Position numbers and translations under genes: made by a program. The notes beneath the pieces were generated by a model, which was not told the origin of the DNA, ran no database searches, and saw only the letters and a list, made by a program, of their open reading frames with translations. Positions 19,514 through 29,167 of a stretch of 64,000 nucleotides of DNA are shown here, piece after piece; positions within the stretch are counted from its first letter, which is position 1, and each line of letters opens with the position of its first letter. The stretch spans positions 358,981,168 through 359,045,167 of the forward strand of contig CM048744.1 in the NCBI GenBank assembly GCA_026315105.1, given 5' to 3'. This DNA comes from Locusta migratoria. Taxonomy: Eukaryota; Arthropoda; Insecta; Orthoptera; Acrididae.

Positions 19514-20189
19514 TTTCGAATATAAACTTGCCAGCATTGGCAGCATTGTAGATTAACTATGCCTATATGAAATATTCCCTTGTTCTTGTATACAGCAAAA
19601 CAAATAATTTCATTATTCTGTACATGGTAGGAACATTTGCCCTTCACTATTTTTCAAGATATTAGTATAAACAAACAATGTATTGTTGTATTTTATAGTT
19701 AAGCATATTTCAGATCTTCAACCCAATATATGACAGCCGGATTATTATGAATCGATGCAAATTGATAATTACCTTAATTTTGAACGTAAAATATCTTGCC
19801 ATAACCTGGCCAAACAAATTGTTTTTCATATCTTTAATACTTTTAACAATGTATGGTATTGTAGGCCGACTATAAAAGGAGGCCACACAAATATAGAAAA
19901 AGGCAGTCTTGTAACAGCTTTCCAAGACACCACTAAGCTGGTTTGGGCAACGATGTACATATTGTTGTGATGCATTGTAGGGTAAAAGTGATGAAATTAA
20001 ACAGCTTTTCAGATACCTGGTGTTTGCTCTGAGTTCTTGCCTTAATGTTGACGCACACATAAAATAGAGAACATTTCTCTAGCTGCACGTATTCTGAATG
20101 AATTCTAGGGATTCCTGTAAGTAGGTTATGTAGATGCTGAGTTTTAAGAAGATTCTACAACCACGAGATATCAAGGTAACTGTCGTGAA
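19514..20189. other. No recognisable feature
   Basis: AT-rich sequence with chance frames only (for example a 116-codon minus-strand frame at 19710-20060 with no recognisable motif). Confidence 0.5.
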
Positions 20190-21190
20190 TAGGGTTACCA
20201 TACGTCCTCTTTTTCCCGAACACGTCCTCTTTTTGAGTCAAGAAAATGTGTCCGGCCGGAATTTATAAAATTCTACAAAATGTCCTCTTTCTTGGGTTCC
20301 GAGAAAGAAAATTTATTTTTGTGTCATTGGCAACAACGGCTTCGTTCGCACTGCAGTTCCAGACTGTTCGCAACTGTCGCGCCCATACACAAAGCAAAAT
20401 TGCCGTTCACAATTTTGCTCTCCGCATGGGTCTGACAGTTGCAAACGATTCGGAACTTCTCTGCGAAGGAACCTGGTTGTCTATCCTGTATTCAACCAGT
20501 GTATTCTGCCTTCTGCAGTATGTTCTTTGGTGTTGCATTCGATTTACTTTGTGGTTTAGGTTAAAGCTGTGTTTGAGATCGTAGGTAGCCTTTTGCTACT
20601 CACAGGAGTGTGATAGCTTTGCCTGAGAGATTTCAGATGTGTATTGTTCTGCTGTTGAATATCTACGGAAGTGGATCGCTCAGTATCAACAGTTCAGACC
20701 ATTCTTGTGGATGCAGCTCTCAGGAATTCCTATCGGGGGGATGTTGAAAACTGTATTATGACTCTCAATGATAAAACAAATGTAAGCATTAATGAGACAT
20801 TGTGCTTTGATCAGTTTTGTAAACAGAACACAAAGCAGCTGAATTGCATTGTGCATATTTCAATCAGTCATGTAGTGTTGTTAGTTATTCTGAACAGCTG
20901 AAAATTGTAGAATTATTTTTCTATACCTAGTCATAATGCCAACACAGAACGCGAGTTTTCTCTTGTGAACACAAAGTAGACAAAAGACAGGAATAGATTT
21001 AAAATAGAAAATATAAAAGCTATTATACGTGTACAGTATAATTTCAAACATTTGAATTGTCTGAGCTTTTATCAGTACTTGTTGAAAAACAAAAAGGTCT
21101 TGAGAGAGATTTCGTCCTCCTCCAAATATAGTTGGTTCATAAGGGAAAGGGCAAGAATGAGACAATGTAGTGTAGTGATAATGAATAAAC
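20190..21190 (+). pseudogene. hAT transposase relic
   Basis: The left part starts AGGGTTACCATACGTCCTC and repeats the word GTCCTCTTT three times, like a transposon terminus. At 20941-21140 a decayed plus-strand frame reads NTEREFSLVNTK, a stop, TKDRNRFKIENIKAIIRVQY and FYQYLLKNKKVLREI. This pattern matches the hAT C-terminal dimerisation domain (ER-FS ... RNR ... I-AI--V-YN). The catalytic part is not readable and the right terminus and TSD were not found. Confidence 0.7.
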
Positions 21191-21648
21191 TTCCAAGGTT
21201 CATTTGTTGTACAATAACCACAAAAGGCTACTGATTTAGTTTGTAGAAGTTTTACGTATTTATTTCATTAATAAACTTGTAAATCACATTATGTTAACAA
21301 CAAAGTGTCAGTGAACAGAACACTGTTAGTTGGAAACGTTTTACCGTGAATGTCGGGAATCTGGTAAAATATCAACTCTCCGACATCGCTGTGTCCTGGA
21401 AAAAAAAATTCCTGCAAGAACGGGACCAACGACGACTGAAGTGAACCGTTCAACTTGACAGAATTGCGAAACTTCCGGAAATTGCTGCGGATGTCACTAC
21501 TGGGCCAACAGTGTCAGCGTGCGAACCATGCAACGAAACCTCATCGACATGGGTTTTCGAGCTGCGGTGGAGTGGCCGAGCGCTCTAAGGCGCCTTGCAT
21601 GCTTAGCGCACGGTTGCTCGCCGCCGTAGGTTAGAGTCCTTCCTCGGG

Positions 21649-21686
<38 letters not shown>

Positions 21687-22266
21687 GTCCTTAACATAAG
21701 TTAGTTTAACCTTTAGCCCGTACACCGGTCTTTTGGACCGGGGCGACCCCCTTCTCCCCCTCCCCTTCTCTCTGAGTGCGTGTCAGCACTCTGCCCTCCA
21801 CAGTAGCCTCGAGGCCGTTGAAGAGGAAGGCGAAGTAAGTCTTTTCTTCGTTGTGCATCTGTCCGAAGTTCTGTAATTAACGGATTGCACTCTCCGCTCC
21901 CGGTCAAAAAAGTCCGATGTGTACACTGAATGTCTTTTATTTTCTCCGGTGCAATGTGTGGTGTCGCACATGTATGAAGTGCGCACCACGCACTTTCGCC
22001 GCGCGCCGCCATGCACGCACGGCGCGGCGTTCTTACGTCAGCCACGAGCGCCCTCTGCTGCAACTCCGCTCGTGGCCACCACTGCTGCATCGGCCACTTG
22101 GGAATCAGATAGGCACCAGTTAAGACTTGGCTATCGGATAGGCACTAGGAATCATTAGTAGGCAGGACTCTATCTAAACTATGTACCAGCATTCCACGAG
22201 TCTGCTGCCCTCAAAGATAAGTATTGTAATCTTTCTTCGAAATATATATTGAACTTATCTAACTTA

Positions 22267-22939
22267 ATATTCACAGAATATATGACATCAACTGCGATTG
22301 GGCAAAGCTGAAAATGTGTAACCAGCCGGGATTCGAACCCGGGTCTCCTGCTTTCTAGGCAGTTGCGCTGACCCCTACACCACTGGGGACACAGTGATCA
22401 CCGCACCTTCAAGGCCTACCTAAGCACGCCTCCCGTCAGATACAAATTCCCAGCTTCGCCCTGCTCACAGTACTCAAACTCGTAGTTATGAAACTAATTC
22501 CCGTAAGAGTAAGGGCTTGAAACTTGTCCACCCCTCCCCACTAACGATAGGATCATTGCCCGTCACCGGATATTATATATATACATGTGGCGTTTGTTCC
22601 GAAAGAACAGACGACACTTCTGATCCTGCAGTTGTTATTATTTAATATTCGCAGAATATATGACATCATCTGCGATTGGGCAATGCTGAAAATGTGTACC
22701 CAGGGAGGCGTGCTTAGGTAGTCCTTGCAGGTGTGGTGATCACTGTGTCCCCAGTGGTGTAGGGGTCAGCGCAACTGCCTCGAAAGCAGGAGACCCGGGT
22801 TCGAATCCCGGCTGGGTACACATTTTCAGCTTTGCCCAATCGCAGTTGATATCATATATTCTGTGAATATTAAATAATAACAACTGCAGGATCAGAAGCG
22901 TCGTCTGTTCTTTCGGAACAGACGCCACATGTATATATA
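22267..22939. mobile_element. Inverted dimer of a tRNA-derived SINE
   Basis: A tRNA-like sequence on the minus strand (about 22316-22392) and one on the plus strand (about 22739-22815) lie in arms that match for about 170 bp, from the GGGACACAGTGATCACC region outward to AATATTCACAGAATATATGA. The TSD ATCTAACTTA is at 22257-22266 and 22940-22949, so the whole structure inserted as a unit. The tail carries a hairpin (GTCTGTTCTTTCGGAACAGAC). The plus-strand tRNA-like has loop CTCGAAA (anticodon CGA) and the minus-strand one CTAGAAA (CTA). Acceptor mismatches argue against functional tRNAs. Confidence 0.75.
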
Positions 22940-23083
22940 ATCTAACTTAGTGTTTCCAGTTTCTGCTGTCCCACTAGCTGGTCACCTCCGTACCTCCACA
23001 CGCGTGCATCCTTTATTCCTGTGTCGGTCTCCTTCTACTCGGCCACCGACACCTACGACAACCGGCAGAAACGAGACACAAAA

Positions 23084-23158
23084 GTGGCGACGAGGATGGG
23101 ACACAAAAGTGGCGACGAAGATGGGACACAAAAGTGGCGACGAGGATGGAATACAAAA
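23084..23158 (+). repeat. 25-bp repeats of LTR end and primer-site sequence
   Basis: Successive units of GACGA(G/A)GATGGGACACAAAAGTGGC. Each unit contains both the LTR 3' end (GGGACACAAAA) and a copy of the tRNA-Ser-type primer site (TGGCGACGAGGAT). In the intact element the true primer site directly follows two such units. Confidence 0.85.
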
Positions 23159-23588
23159 CAATGTACCCCACTTACCCTCAAGTTGTGTGTTTTTCCTTTC
23201 ACAATCAACTGCAAGTCTATAAAATTGGAAAAAATCCTCATATCAAGTGTGTGAGAAAACTACTGGGGGTGTATGCTGGGGAAGAGGGAGACCGAATGGT
23301 GCACTACATGCCTGTTAAGACAATTAGATGCAAAAAAGGCCGAAAGAAACTGAAAGAAACAGCACCGCTGTCTTAAAGACCAAGTTTACGCTTTGTGTGC
23401 CATAAGGGGGTGTACCGGCTGAAGGTTAAGTATGTTTGTAAGCCTAGGGACTGATACCCGCAGCAGTTAAGTCCCTTAGCTTTACAAACAGTTGAACCTT
23501 TTTTTCAGTTTTCGGAGTCGAAGGCCAACTCGTGTGCTCTTGCTGACTGTGTGACACAAGGCTTTACGCCTCGCCTGGGTCCCTCAAC

Positions 23589-24295
23589 TAGAGATGGGCC
23601 CTGAGCGCGCTCGAGAAACTCGCGGCGCCAAGGCAAATTCTCGAGTACTGTTGTCATAGTGCTGTGCTCCCTGGAGGCTGAGCGAAACTACTGCACAAGG
23701 AAGCATTGACACAGAGCAGTCACAGTCTTCCGTACGTGCAAGTTGGAAGCTGTGTTCTTCATTCCTCTTTTGCTACATTACGAAGCCTAAAAAAAGATAC
23801 GTTGCAGTAGATGTTATCTCCATTCTTCGTCAAGTACTGCCAGTTGCATGACTTTCGTCTTCGTGTATCGGTATTTGAACCAGAATCACTGCGAGCGTTA
23901 CCTATCAGCGTCAGCAGACCATCCAGAGCAGCGGTGGAGTAGCCGAGCGGTCTAAGGCGCCTCGCTGCGGAGCGCGCGGTTGCTCGCCGTCGGAGGTTCT
24001 AGTCCTGCCCGGGGCGCGCGCGCTTGTGTGTGTGTGTGTGTTGTCCTTAGGTTAGTTTGCCTTAGTTTAAGTAGTTTGTAAGCTATGGACTGATGAACAC
24101 GTAGTCTGGTTCGATAGATTTACAAACATTTGGACATTTAGACCATGCAGATAAGCGAGCGAGTGATGGCTGGTCCCAGTCCAGTGTTGCACAGCACCAT
24201 GGCTACAGGGACGCTTCTCGAGAATCGCTTGAGTGCCGGCAGCTCGAGAAATTTTCTGTGGGCTTGAGTCGCCGCGCACCACACTCCTATCTCTA
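23589..24295. mobile_element. hAT-like element inside the Tc1-like transposon
   Basis: The left end TAGAGATGGGC and the inverted right end TAGAGATAGGA share 9 of 11 positions. The 8-bp flanks CCCTCAAC (23581-23588) and CCTTCAAC (24296-24303) differ by one base. Excising it rejoins the transposase reading GCCTGGGTCCCTCAACACCG. The sub-terminal CTCGAGAA motif occurs at both ends. It is non-coding and contains a SINE. Confidence 0.8.
23928..24139 (+). mobile_element. SINE (tRNA-Leu/Ser-like head) with (TG)n
   Basis: The head GGTGGAGTAGCCGAGCGGTC...TAAGGCGCCTCGCTGCG has an A-box, and GGAGGTTCTAGTCC is the B-box position. Then come (GT)9 near 24025-24042, TTGTCCTTAGGTTAG, GGACTGATGAAC and ACAAACATTTGGACATTT. 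The TSD AGACCATCCAGA (23916-23927) and AGACCATGCAGA (24140-24151) has one mismatch. Confidence 0.9.
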
Positions 24296-24796
24296 CCTTC
24301 AACACCGACATTGGACTGTTGACTGGAAATATGTTGCCTAGTTTGATTAGTCTCGTTTCCAACTGTATCGAGCGGGTGGACATGTAAGGGTATGGAGGCA
24401 ACCTCGTGAATCGATAGACCCTGCGTGTCAGTAGAGGACTGTTCAAACTGGTGGAGGCTACTTAAATGTGCGGGTCGTGTACAGTTGGGACTCCTGATAC
24501 GTCTAGATACGACTCTCACAGGTGGCACGTACATATGCGTCTTGGCTTATCACCTGCATCCATTCATGTCCATTGAGCATTACGCTGGATTTGGGCAATT
24601 CCAGCAGGACAATGCGACACCCCAGACGTCCAGGATTGCTACAAAGTGGCTCCAGGAACACTATTCTGAGTTTAAACACCTCCGCTGCCCACCAGACTCT
24701 CCAGACACGAACATTATTCGTGTCTAGGATACCATTCAATGTGCTGTTCAGAAGATGTCTCAGCCCCTCGTAGTCTTGCGGATTTACCGATAGCCC

Positions 24797-25052
24797 TCGG
24801 TTGCACATTGGTAGAGTGCCAGACTATGAATCCAAAGGTCGCGGGTTTTTATCTGTCACTTTCCACTTCTTTCACCTCTGGCAGTATTGCTCATGTGAAA
24901 AATATCGAGTTGCACCGTGGTTCGAAACCTACGTTCAACTGTAGGTCTCCCTATAACTGGCTGGGTAAGTCAGTTCGAAGGTCGGAGGAAGGCAACGGCA
25001 TACCACCTCCAAATAGAACCATGCCTAGTAAAGCACTGTGGTGTTCAAACCA
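24797..25052 (+). mobile_element. tRNA-derived SINE, second family, inside the Tc1 relic
   Basis: Head TTGCACATTGGTAGAGTGCC...AGACTATGAATCCAAAGGTCGCGGG, then CACCGTGGTTCGAAACC, GTAGGTCTCCCTATAACTGG, GGAAGGCAACGGCATACCACC and ATGCCTAGTAAAGCACTGTG. The transposase C-terminus resumes on its right. Boundaries are approximate. Confidence 0.7.
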
Positions 25053-25399
25053 ATCTTCGGATTGTTGACTGCTTTACCTCCATCACTACTTCAGACGTTA
25101 GTCGAGTCCAGACCACGCCGTGTTGCGGCACTAATGTGTGTTCTTGCAGTCCCTACATAATATTTGGCAAGTATGCCAGCTTCTTTGGATTTTCAGCGTA
25201 TCTGAAAGTCGCTAACGGAGGAATTTCACTGAGTGAAAAAAGTTTGTGAAGAATCGCGATGCAGCTTAGTACTGGTGCATATGATCGGCGAGTGAATGTG
25301 ATTGAGTAGAGGTAGAACGGAAACCGAAGTCTGCTGGCCGATATTTCACCTGCAGTACATTGCCCAATTTTTCGAAAGGAACCCGACAGGTGATTCACA

Positions 25400-26657
25400 A
25401 TAAGGCTATTCACATCTACATCTACATGGGATACTCTGCAAATCACATTTAAGTGCCTGGCAGAGGGTTCATCGAACCACAATTATACTATTTATCTCAC
25501 ATTCCATTCTCGAATAGCGCGCGGGAAGAAGGAACACCTGAATCTCTCTGTTCGAGCTCTGATTTCTCTTATTTTATTCTGATGATCATTTCTACCTATG
25601 TAAGTGGGAGTCAACAATATATTTTCGCATTCGGAGGAGAATGTTGGCCATTGGAGTTTCGCAAGTAACCCACGCCTCAGCGATAAGCGCCGTTGTTCTA
25701 ATGATTCCCATCCCAGATCCTGTATCATTTCCGTAACGCTGTCTCCCCTGTATCGTGACAATACGAAACGAGCTGCCCTTCTTTGGACTCTCTCGATGTC
25801 CTCCGTCAAACCCACCTGATAAGGATCCCACACTGGGCTGCAATACTCCAAAAATGGACGGACAAGCGCAATGTATGCAGTTTCTTTAGTAGTTCTGTTG
25901 CATCTTTTAAGGATTCTGCCAAAAAAACGCAGTCTCTGGTTCGCCTTTCCCACGATATTATCTACGTGTTCTTTCCAGTTTAAGTCTGAAGTAATAGTGA
26001 TTCCTAGGTATTTTGTGGAGTTTACGGCCTTCACATTTGATTGATTTATGTTGTAAACAAAGTTTAACGGATTTCTTTTCGTACTCATGTGGACGACTTC
26101 ACACTTCTCATTATTTAGAGTCAATTGCCAATTTTTACACCATACTGATATCTTATTCAGATCGTTCTGCAGTTGGTTTTGATCTTCAGATGATTTTACT
26201 AGACGGTAAATGACGGCGTCATCTGCAAACAACCTAAGAGAGCTACTTAGATTTTCCCCTAAATCGTTTATGTAAATAAGGAATAGCAGAGGACCAATAA
26301 CACTACCTTGTGGAACGCCCGATATCACCTCTGTTTTAGTCGATGCCTTACCATCGATTACCACGAACTGTGTCCTCTCTGACAAGAAATCCCCTATCCA
26401 ATTGCAAATTTGGGGCGATATACCATAACCACGCAATTTGATTAAAAGCCGTTTGTGAGGTACGGTGTCAAAAGCTTTCTGGAAATCAAGAAATACGGAA
26501 TCGATTTGCGAACCTTTGTCGATAGCACCCATCACTTCGTGTGAATATAGAGCTAGTTGTGTTTCGCATGAACGATATTTTCTAAATCCGTGTTGACCTT
26601 GGGTCAATAGATCGTTCTGTTCCCTGAGGGGATCCTCCAGTACACTACGTGCAATAC
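25400..26657 (-). mobile_element. 5'-truncated jockey/CR1-like LINE, copy 1
   Basis: On the minus strand the RT frame (25492-26664) is followed by a short 3' UTR. It ends in the ATGTAGATGTAGATGT repeat at about 25410-25425, the usual 3' signature of this family. The 5' end is lost at about 26657, where a different SINE begins, so truncation probably happened during reverse transcription. No TSD could be fixed. Confidence 0.88.
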
Positions 26658-26664
26658 TTAGCAA
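25492..26664 (-). CDS. LINE reverse transcriptase, C-terminal 390 residues
   Basis: An open frame covering the RT palm and the family's C-terminal domain. It has GQHGFRKYRSCETQL (residues 23-37), motif A LDFQKAFDTV (59-68), GVPQGSVIGPLLFLIYINDL (116-135), the catalytic FADD (146-149), the LTLNNEKCEV region and the Cys-poor LRFFGRILKRC...RVQRRAARFV tail. It stops naturally after RAIREWN. The apurinic endonuclease and the RT N-terminus are absent, so it cannot mobilise itself. The first ATG is incidental: translation of the parental element would start far upstream. The intact frame suggests a fairly young copy. Confidence 0.85.
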   Translation of the reverse strand: MLSIARSVLEDPLREQNDLLTQGQHGFRKYRSCETQLALYSHEVMGAIDKGSQIDSVFLDFQKAFDTVPHKRLLIKLRGYGISPQICNWIGDFLSERTQFVVIDGKASTKTEVISGVPQGSVIGPLLFLIYINDLGENLSSSLRLFADDAVIYRLVKSSEDQNQLQNDLNKISVWCKNWQLTLNNEKCEVVHMSTKRNPLNFVYNINQSNVKAVNSTKYLGITITSDLNWKEHVDNIVGKANQRLRFFGRILKRCNRTTKETAYIALVRPFLEYCSPVWDPYQVGLTEDIERVQRRAARFVLSRYRGDSVTEMIQDLGWESLEQRRLSLRRGLLAKLQWPTFSSECENILLTPTYIGRNDHQNKIREIRARTERFRCSFFPRAIREWNVR

Positions 26665-26870
26665 GCGGTGGTATCACAATGGACTCGCGTTAGGTGAAGA
26701 CGGCAGCTCTCACCCGTCTCCGTCCACTCTGATTTACATTTTCCATGATTTCCCAAAATAGCTCCAGCCAACACCGGGCTGGTCACTGTTGTGGCGTCGC
26801 TATTCGCCACCATGCCGGCGGTCCACACAGGTCGCTGCGTCAGAATACCAGGGAGCGATAAGTCGCCCCA
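26660..26870 (+). mobile_element. SINE (GGACTCGC head) between two LINE copies
   Basis: Head GCGGTGGTATCACAATGGAC...TCGCGTTAG, then CCGTCTCCGTCCACTCTGAT, TTACATTTTCCATGATTTCC and AGCTCCAGCCAACACCGGGC. These match the layout of the better copy at 30354-30599. It is diverged, and its boundaries with both LINE copies are uncertain. Confidence 0.6.
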
Positions 26871-26879
26871 TAGCGCTTC

Positions 26880-28417
26880 TACATCTGTATAGCTACTCTG
26901 CAAATCACATTTAAGTGTCTGGCAGAGGGTTAATTAACCACTTTCATAACTTTTCTCTACCGCTCCATTCTCTAATAGTGCGCGGGAAGAAAGAACACCT
27001 ACATAGTTCCGTTTTCGATCTCAATTTCTCTTATTTTATTGAGATGGTCATCTCTCCCTATGTAGGTGGGTGCTATCAAAAAATTTTCACATTCAGAAGT
27101 AAAAGTAGGTGATTGAAATTCAGCAAATAGATCTTGCTGCAACGAATAAAGTCGTTCTTTCAATGATTTCCACATCAAATCGTGCAAAATGTGCCCCTGT
27201 AAGGTGATATAACAAAACGAGCTGCCCTTCTCTGAACGTTCTGAATGTCTTCCGTCAGATCCACATGCTGAGGGTCCCACACTGGGCAACAGTACTCCAG
27301 GAGAGGACGCACAAGTATGATGTAGGCAGTCTCTTTGGTGGAGCTGGTGCATCTTCGAAGCGTTCTGTCAATGAAACGTAACCTTTGGTTCGCCTTCCCT
27401 ACAATATTTTCTATGTGTTCTCTCCAGTCTAAGTTGTTCGTAATTGTAACTCCTAGCTCTTTGGTTCTTTTAGTGGTCATGTGTATTACTTCACACTTTT
27501 CATTATTTAGTGTTAATTGCCAATTTTCGCACCAAGTAGAATTTTGTCTAAGTCGCTCTGCAGTTGCTTTTGATCCTCTGTTGACTTCACTAACCGATAA
27601 ACGACAGCCTCATCCGCGAACAGTCTAAGGGAGCTATTCAGATTTTCCCCTAAATCGTTTATAAACGTAACTCGCAACGCTTCCCTGGGGAACGCCAGAT
27701 ATCACTTCTGTTTTACTCGATAACTTGCCGTCAATTACTACGAACTGTGTCCTTTCTTACAGGAAATCGTGAATCCAACCGCACAATTTGGGCGATGTTC
27801 CGTAAGCACACATTTTCATTAGAAACCGCTTGTGAGGTACAGTGTCAAAAGCCTTCCGGAAATCCAGAAATACGGAATCGATTTGAGATCCCTTGTCGAT
27901 GGCACTTATCACTTCATGTGAATAAAGGGCAAGCTGTGTTTCGCAAGAGCCGTACTTTCTGAATCCATGTTGATTATTGGTTAATAGGTCGTTCTATTCA
28001 AGGTAGTTCATAATGTTCGAACAGAGTATAGGTTCCAAAATTCTAATGCAAATCGATACCAATGAGATGGGCCTGTAATTTTGGGGATCACTCGTATTGC
28101 CTTTCTTGCAGTAACTTAGGCAACTTTCCAGTCTTTGGGTACGGTTCTTTCGCTGAGTGATCGGTTGTATTGTATGATAGCTGAGTATGGAGCTATTGCA
28201 TCAGCATAGTCTGAGAGGAATCTAGTGGTATACAATCTGGCCCGGAAAATTAAATTCGTTTAGTGACTTAAGTTGTTTTACTACTCCAGGAACATCTACT
28301 TCTAAATTTCGCATGCTGGCACCTGTTCTCGGCTCGAATTCTGGAGTGTTCACTTCGTCTTCTTTGGTGGAAGAATGTCGGAAAGCTGTGTTTAGCAGTT
28401 CTGCTTCAGCAGTACTG
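26880..28417 (-). pseudogene. Jockey/CR1-like LINE, copy 2, degraded
   Basis: A second minus-strand copy of the same LINE. The 3' signature (TACATCTGTATAGCTACTCTGC, then CAAATCACATTTAAG) is at 26880. Homology to copy 1 runs throughout, including the region of IVGKANQRLRF (frame 27175-27480) and FGPDCIP-like text near 28230. It extends further 5' than copy 1 (to TAEAELLNTAFRHSS near 28400) but has several frameshifts and stops and a small deletion near 27660 in the FADD region. It is not functional. Confidence 0.82.
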
Positions 28418-28780
28418 TCGTCGGCCGCTGGGGGCGCCCGCAGTCTCGGTACCTCTTTGCTCACCTCGCGCGCCGGCCAATAGGAAGAAGGAGGCTCGCC
28501 TGCATATTCCGGCGCACCGCAGCACCACGCAGAGAGGATGGGCCAGTGCCACGCAGTTCGTCGGCTGCGATCCAGAAGTTCAACAGAGCAGAGCCAGCAG
28601 TCTACTAAGCACAAGCCGGAACATTATCGACAGAACTCCAAGTGGTACATTGCAGAACTATTTAGTACTTCGGAAGAACTTTGTACCGTCACAAGCACAT
28701 CAAAAGTTAAGTATTCATTTCATTTTGTTAATAAAGTTCTTGTGGACTAATCATTTTTTTAGTTACAGACCTATGTCCAC
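28418..28780 (+). repeat. LTR-like GC-rich segment with AATAAA
   Basis: GC-rich sequence with a CCAAT motif (GGCCAATAGG near 28474) and AATAAA at about 28731, abutting the LINE break. The arrangement recalls a solo LTR. A TGT...ACA pair can be proposed (28419 and about 28764), but no target duplication was found. Confidence 0.3.
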
Positions 28781-28835
28781 ATCCAAGCTCGTCACAGTCC
28801 ACCTCCAGAACCTACGCCAGAGCATAAACACAACA

Positions 28836-28950
28836 GTTACTTTGAAAGGACACGGCCGAATTCCTTCCCCATTCTCGACAAAAGCTATCCGAGAGTGTGC
28901 TTCGTGACCACGATGTCGACGAGATGTTAAACGCCAAACGTCCTTCCTTT
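28836..28950 (+). mobile_element. SINE 3' fragment (GGACTCGC family)
   Basis: GGACACGGCCGAATTCCTTC, CCCATTCTCGAC, ATCCGAGAGTGTGCTTCG and TTAAACGCCAAACGTCCTTC match the 3' half of the copy at 30354-30599. The head is missing. Confidence 0.55.
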
Positions 28951-29019
28951 CTGGACCAAAGATACTTGTAGTTTCGCTCCTTGAAAAAATTAATAACAAT
29001 GTTCCTGAAATTTGAAATT

Positions 29020-29160
29020 TTCCCGGCGAATCAAACGTTCAAAAAGATTTCGGGTTTGCAGCCGATCGTCGTAAATTTCATTCCACGATATTTCAACTGG
29101 GCACCTGCCACTCATCTTCAGGTGAGCCAACAAGGACTGACGAAGACGCTCTCAGCTCCG
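29020..29160. repeat. Possible Penelope-like 3' fragment
   Basis: The text TTTCGGGTTTGCAGCCGATC followed by CGATATTTCAACTGGGC and CACTCATCTTCAGGTGAG resembles terminal sequence of Penelope-like elements as I recall it. No ORF or ribozyme motif supports the call. Confidence 0.3.
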
Positions 29161-29167
29161 CCTTATA

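Larger units (their letters stand above)
21957..23158 (+). repeat. Solo mag-type LTR, plus strand, with expanded U5 repeats
   Basis: Starts TGTGGTGTCGCACATGTATG, homologous to the LTR start of the 11-17 kb element. It continues through CCACGAGCGCCCTCTGCTG, GATAGGCACCAG and TCGGCCACCGACACCTACG, and ends with repeated GACGAGGATGGGACACAAAA units. A 5-bp TSD CAATG is at 21952-21956 and 23159-23163. Minus its nested insert (22267-22939) it is about 519 bp. The extra length comes largely from additional 25-bp units (about 3.5 here against 2 in the intact element). Confidence 0.82.
21710..23425. mobile_element. piggyBac-like non-autonomous element inside the SINE
   Basis: TTAA is duplicated at 21706-21709 and 23426-23429. 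Removing the insert restores the SINE text TTAGTTTAAGTA. The termini CCTTTAGCCCGTACACCGG and (inverted) CCTTCAGCCGGTACACC match at 15 of 17 positions. No transposase was read. The interior beyond the nested LTR has a short frame at 23134-23376 of unknown identity. Confidence 0.82.
21562..23507 (+). mobile_element. SINE with (TG)n, split by a piggyBac-like insertion
   Basis: The 5' part (21562-21709) has the head CGGTGGAGTGGCCGAGCGCTC, TAGGTTAGAGTCCTTCC, GGGCA, then (TG)17 (21651-21685) and TTGTCCTTAACATAAG. The 3' part (23430-23507) resumes GTATGTTTGTAAGCCTAGGG and ends TTTACAAACAGTTGAACC. Flanks GTTTTCGAG (21553-21561) and GTTTTCGGAG (23508-23517) are the probable TSD within the Tc1-like element. 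Confidence 0.85.
21310..25215 (+). pseudogene. Tc1-like transposon broken by serial insertions
   Basis: Four pieces are collinear with one Tc1-type transposase. 21310-21561 has N-terminal, helix-turn-helix-like text. 23508-23588 has SRRPTR-like and KALRLAW-like text. 24296-24796 carries the catalytic core: HRHWTVD, YRAG-like strand, GQFQQDNATPQTSRIATKWL with the second Asp, and CPPDSPDTNII with the third. 25053-25215 holds the C-terminus (around TSRRVESRPRR-like text). Reading continuity across each junction, plus TSDs, identifies the inserts: a SINE carrying further elements, a hAT-like element carrying a SINE, and a tRNA-derived SINE. Many substitutions and stops are present, so it is long dead. 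Its terminal repeats were not located. Confidence 0.8.

Noticed and set aside
22739..22815. Possible functional tRNA-Ser (anticodon CGA)
   Set aside because: The acceptor stem has a mismatch, the sequence lies in a SINE with its inverted partner bearing a CTA anticodon, and a SINE tail follows. tRNA-derived repeat is the better explanation.
28418..28780. Solo LTR interpretation
   Set aside because: Composition and AATAAA fit, but no target duplication or partner was found. Listed only at low confidence.
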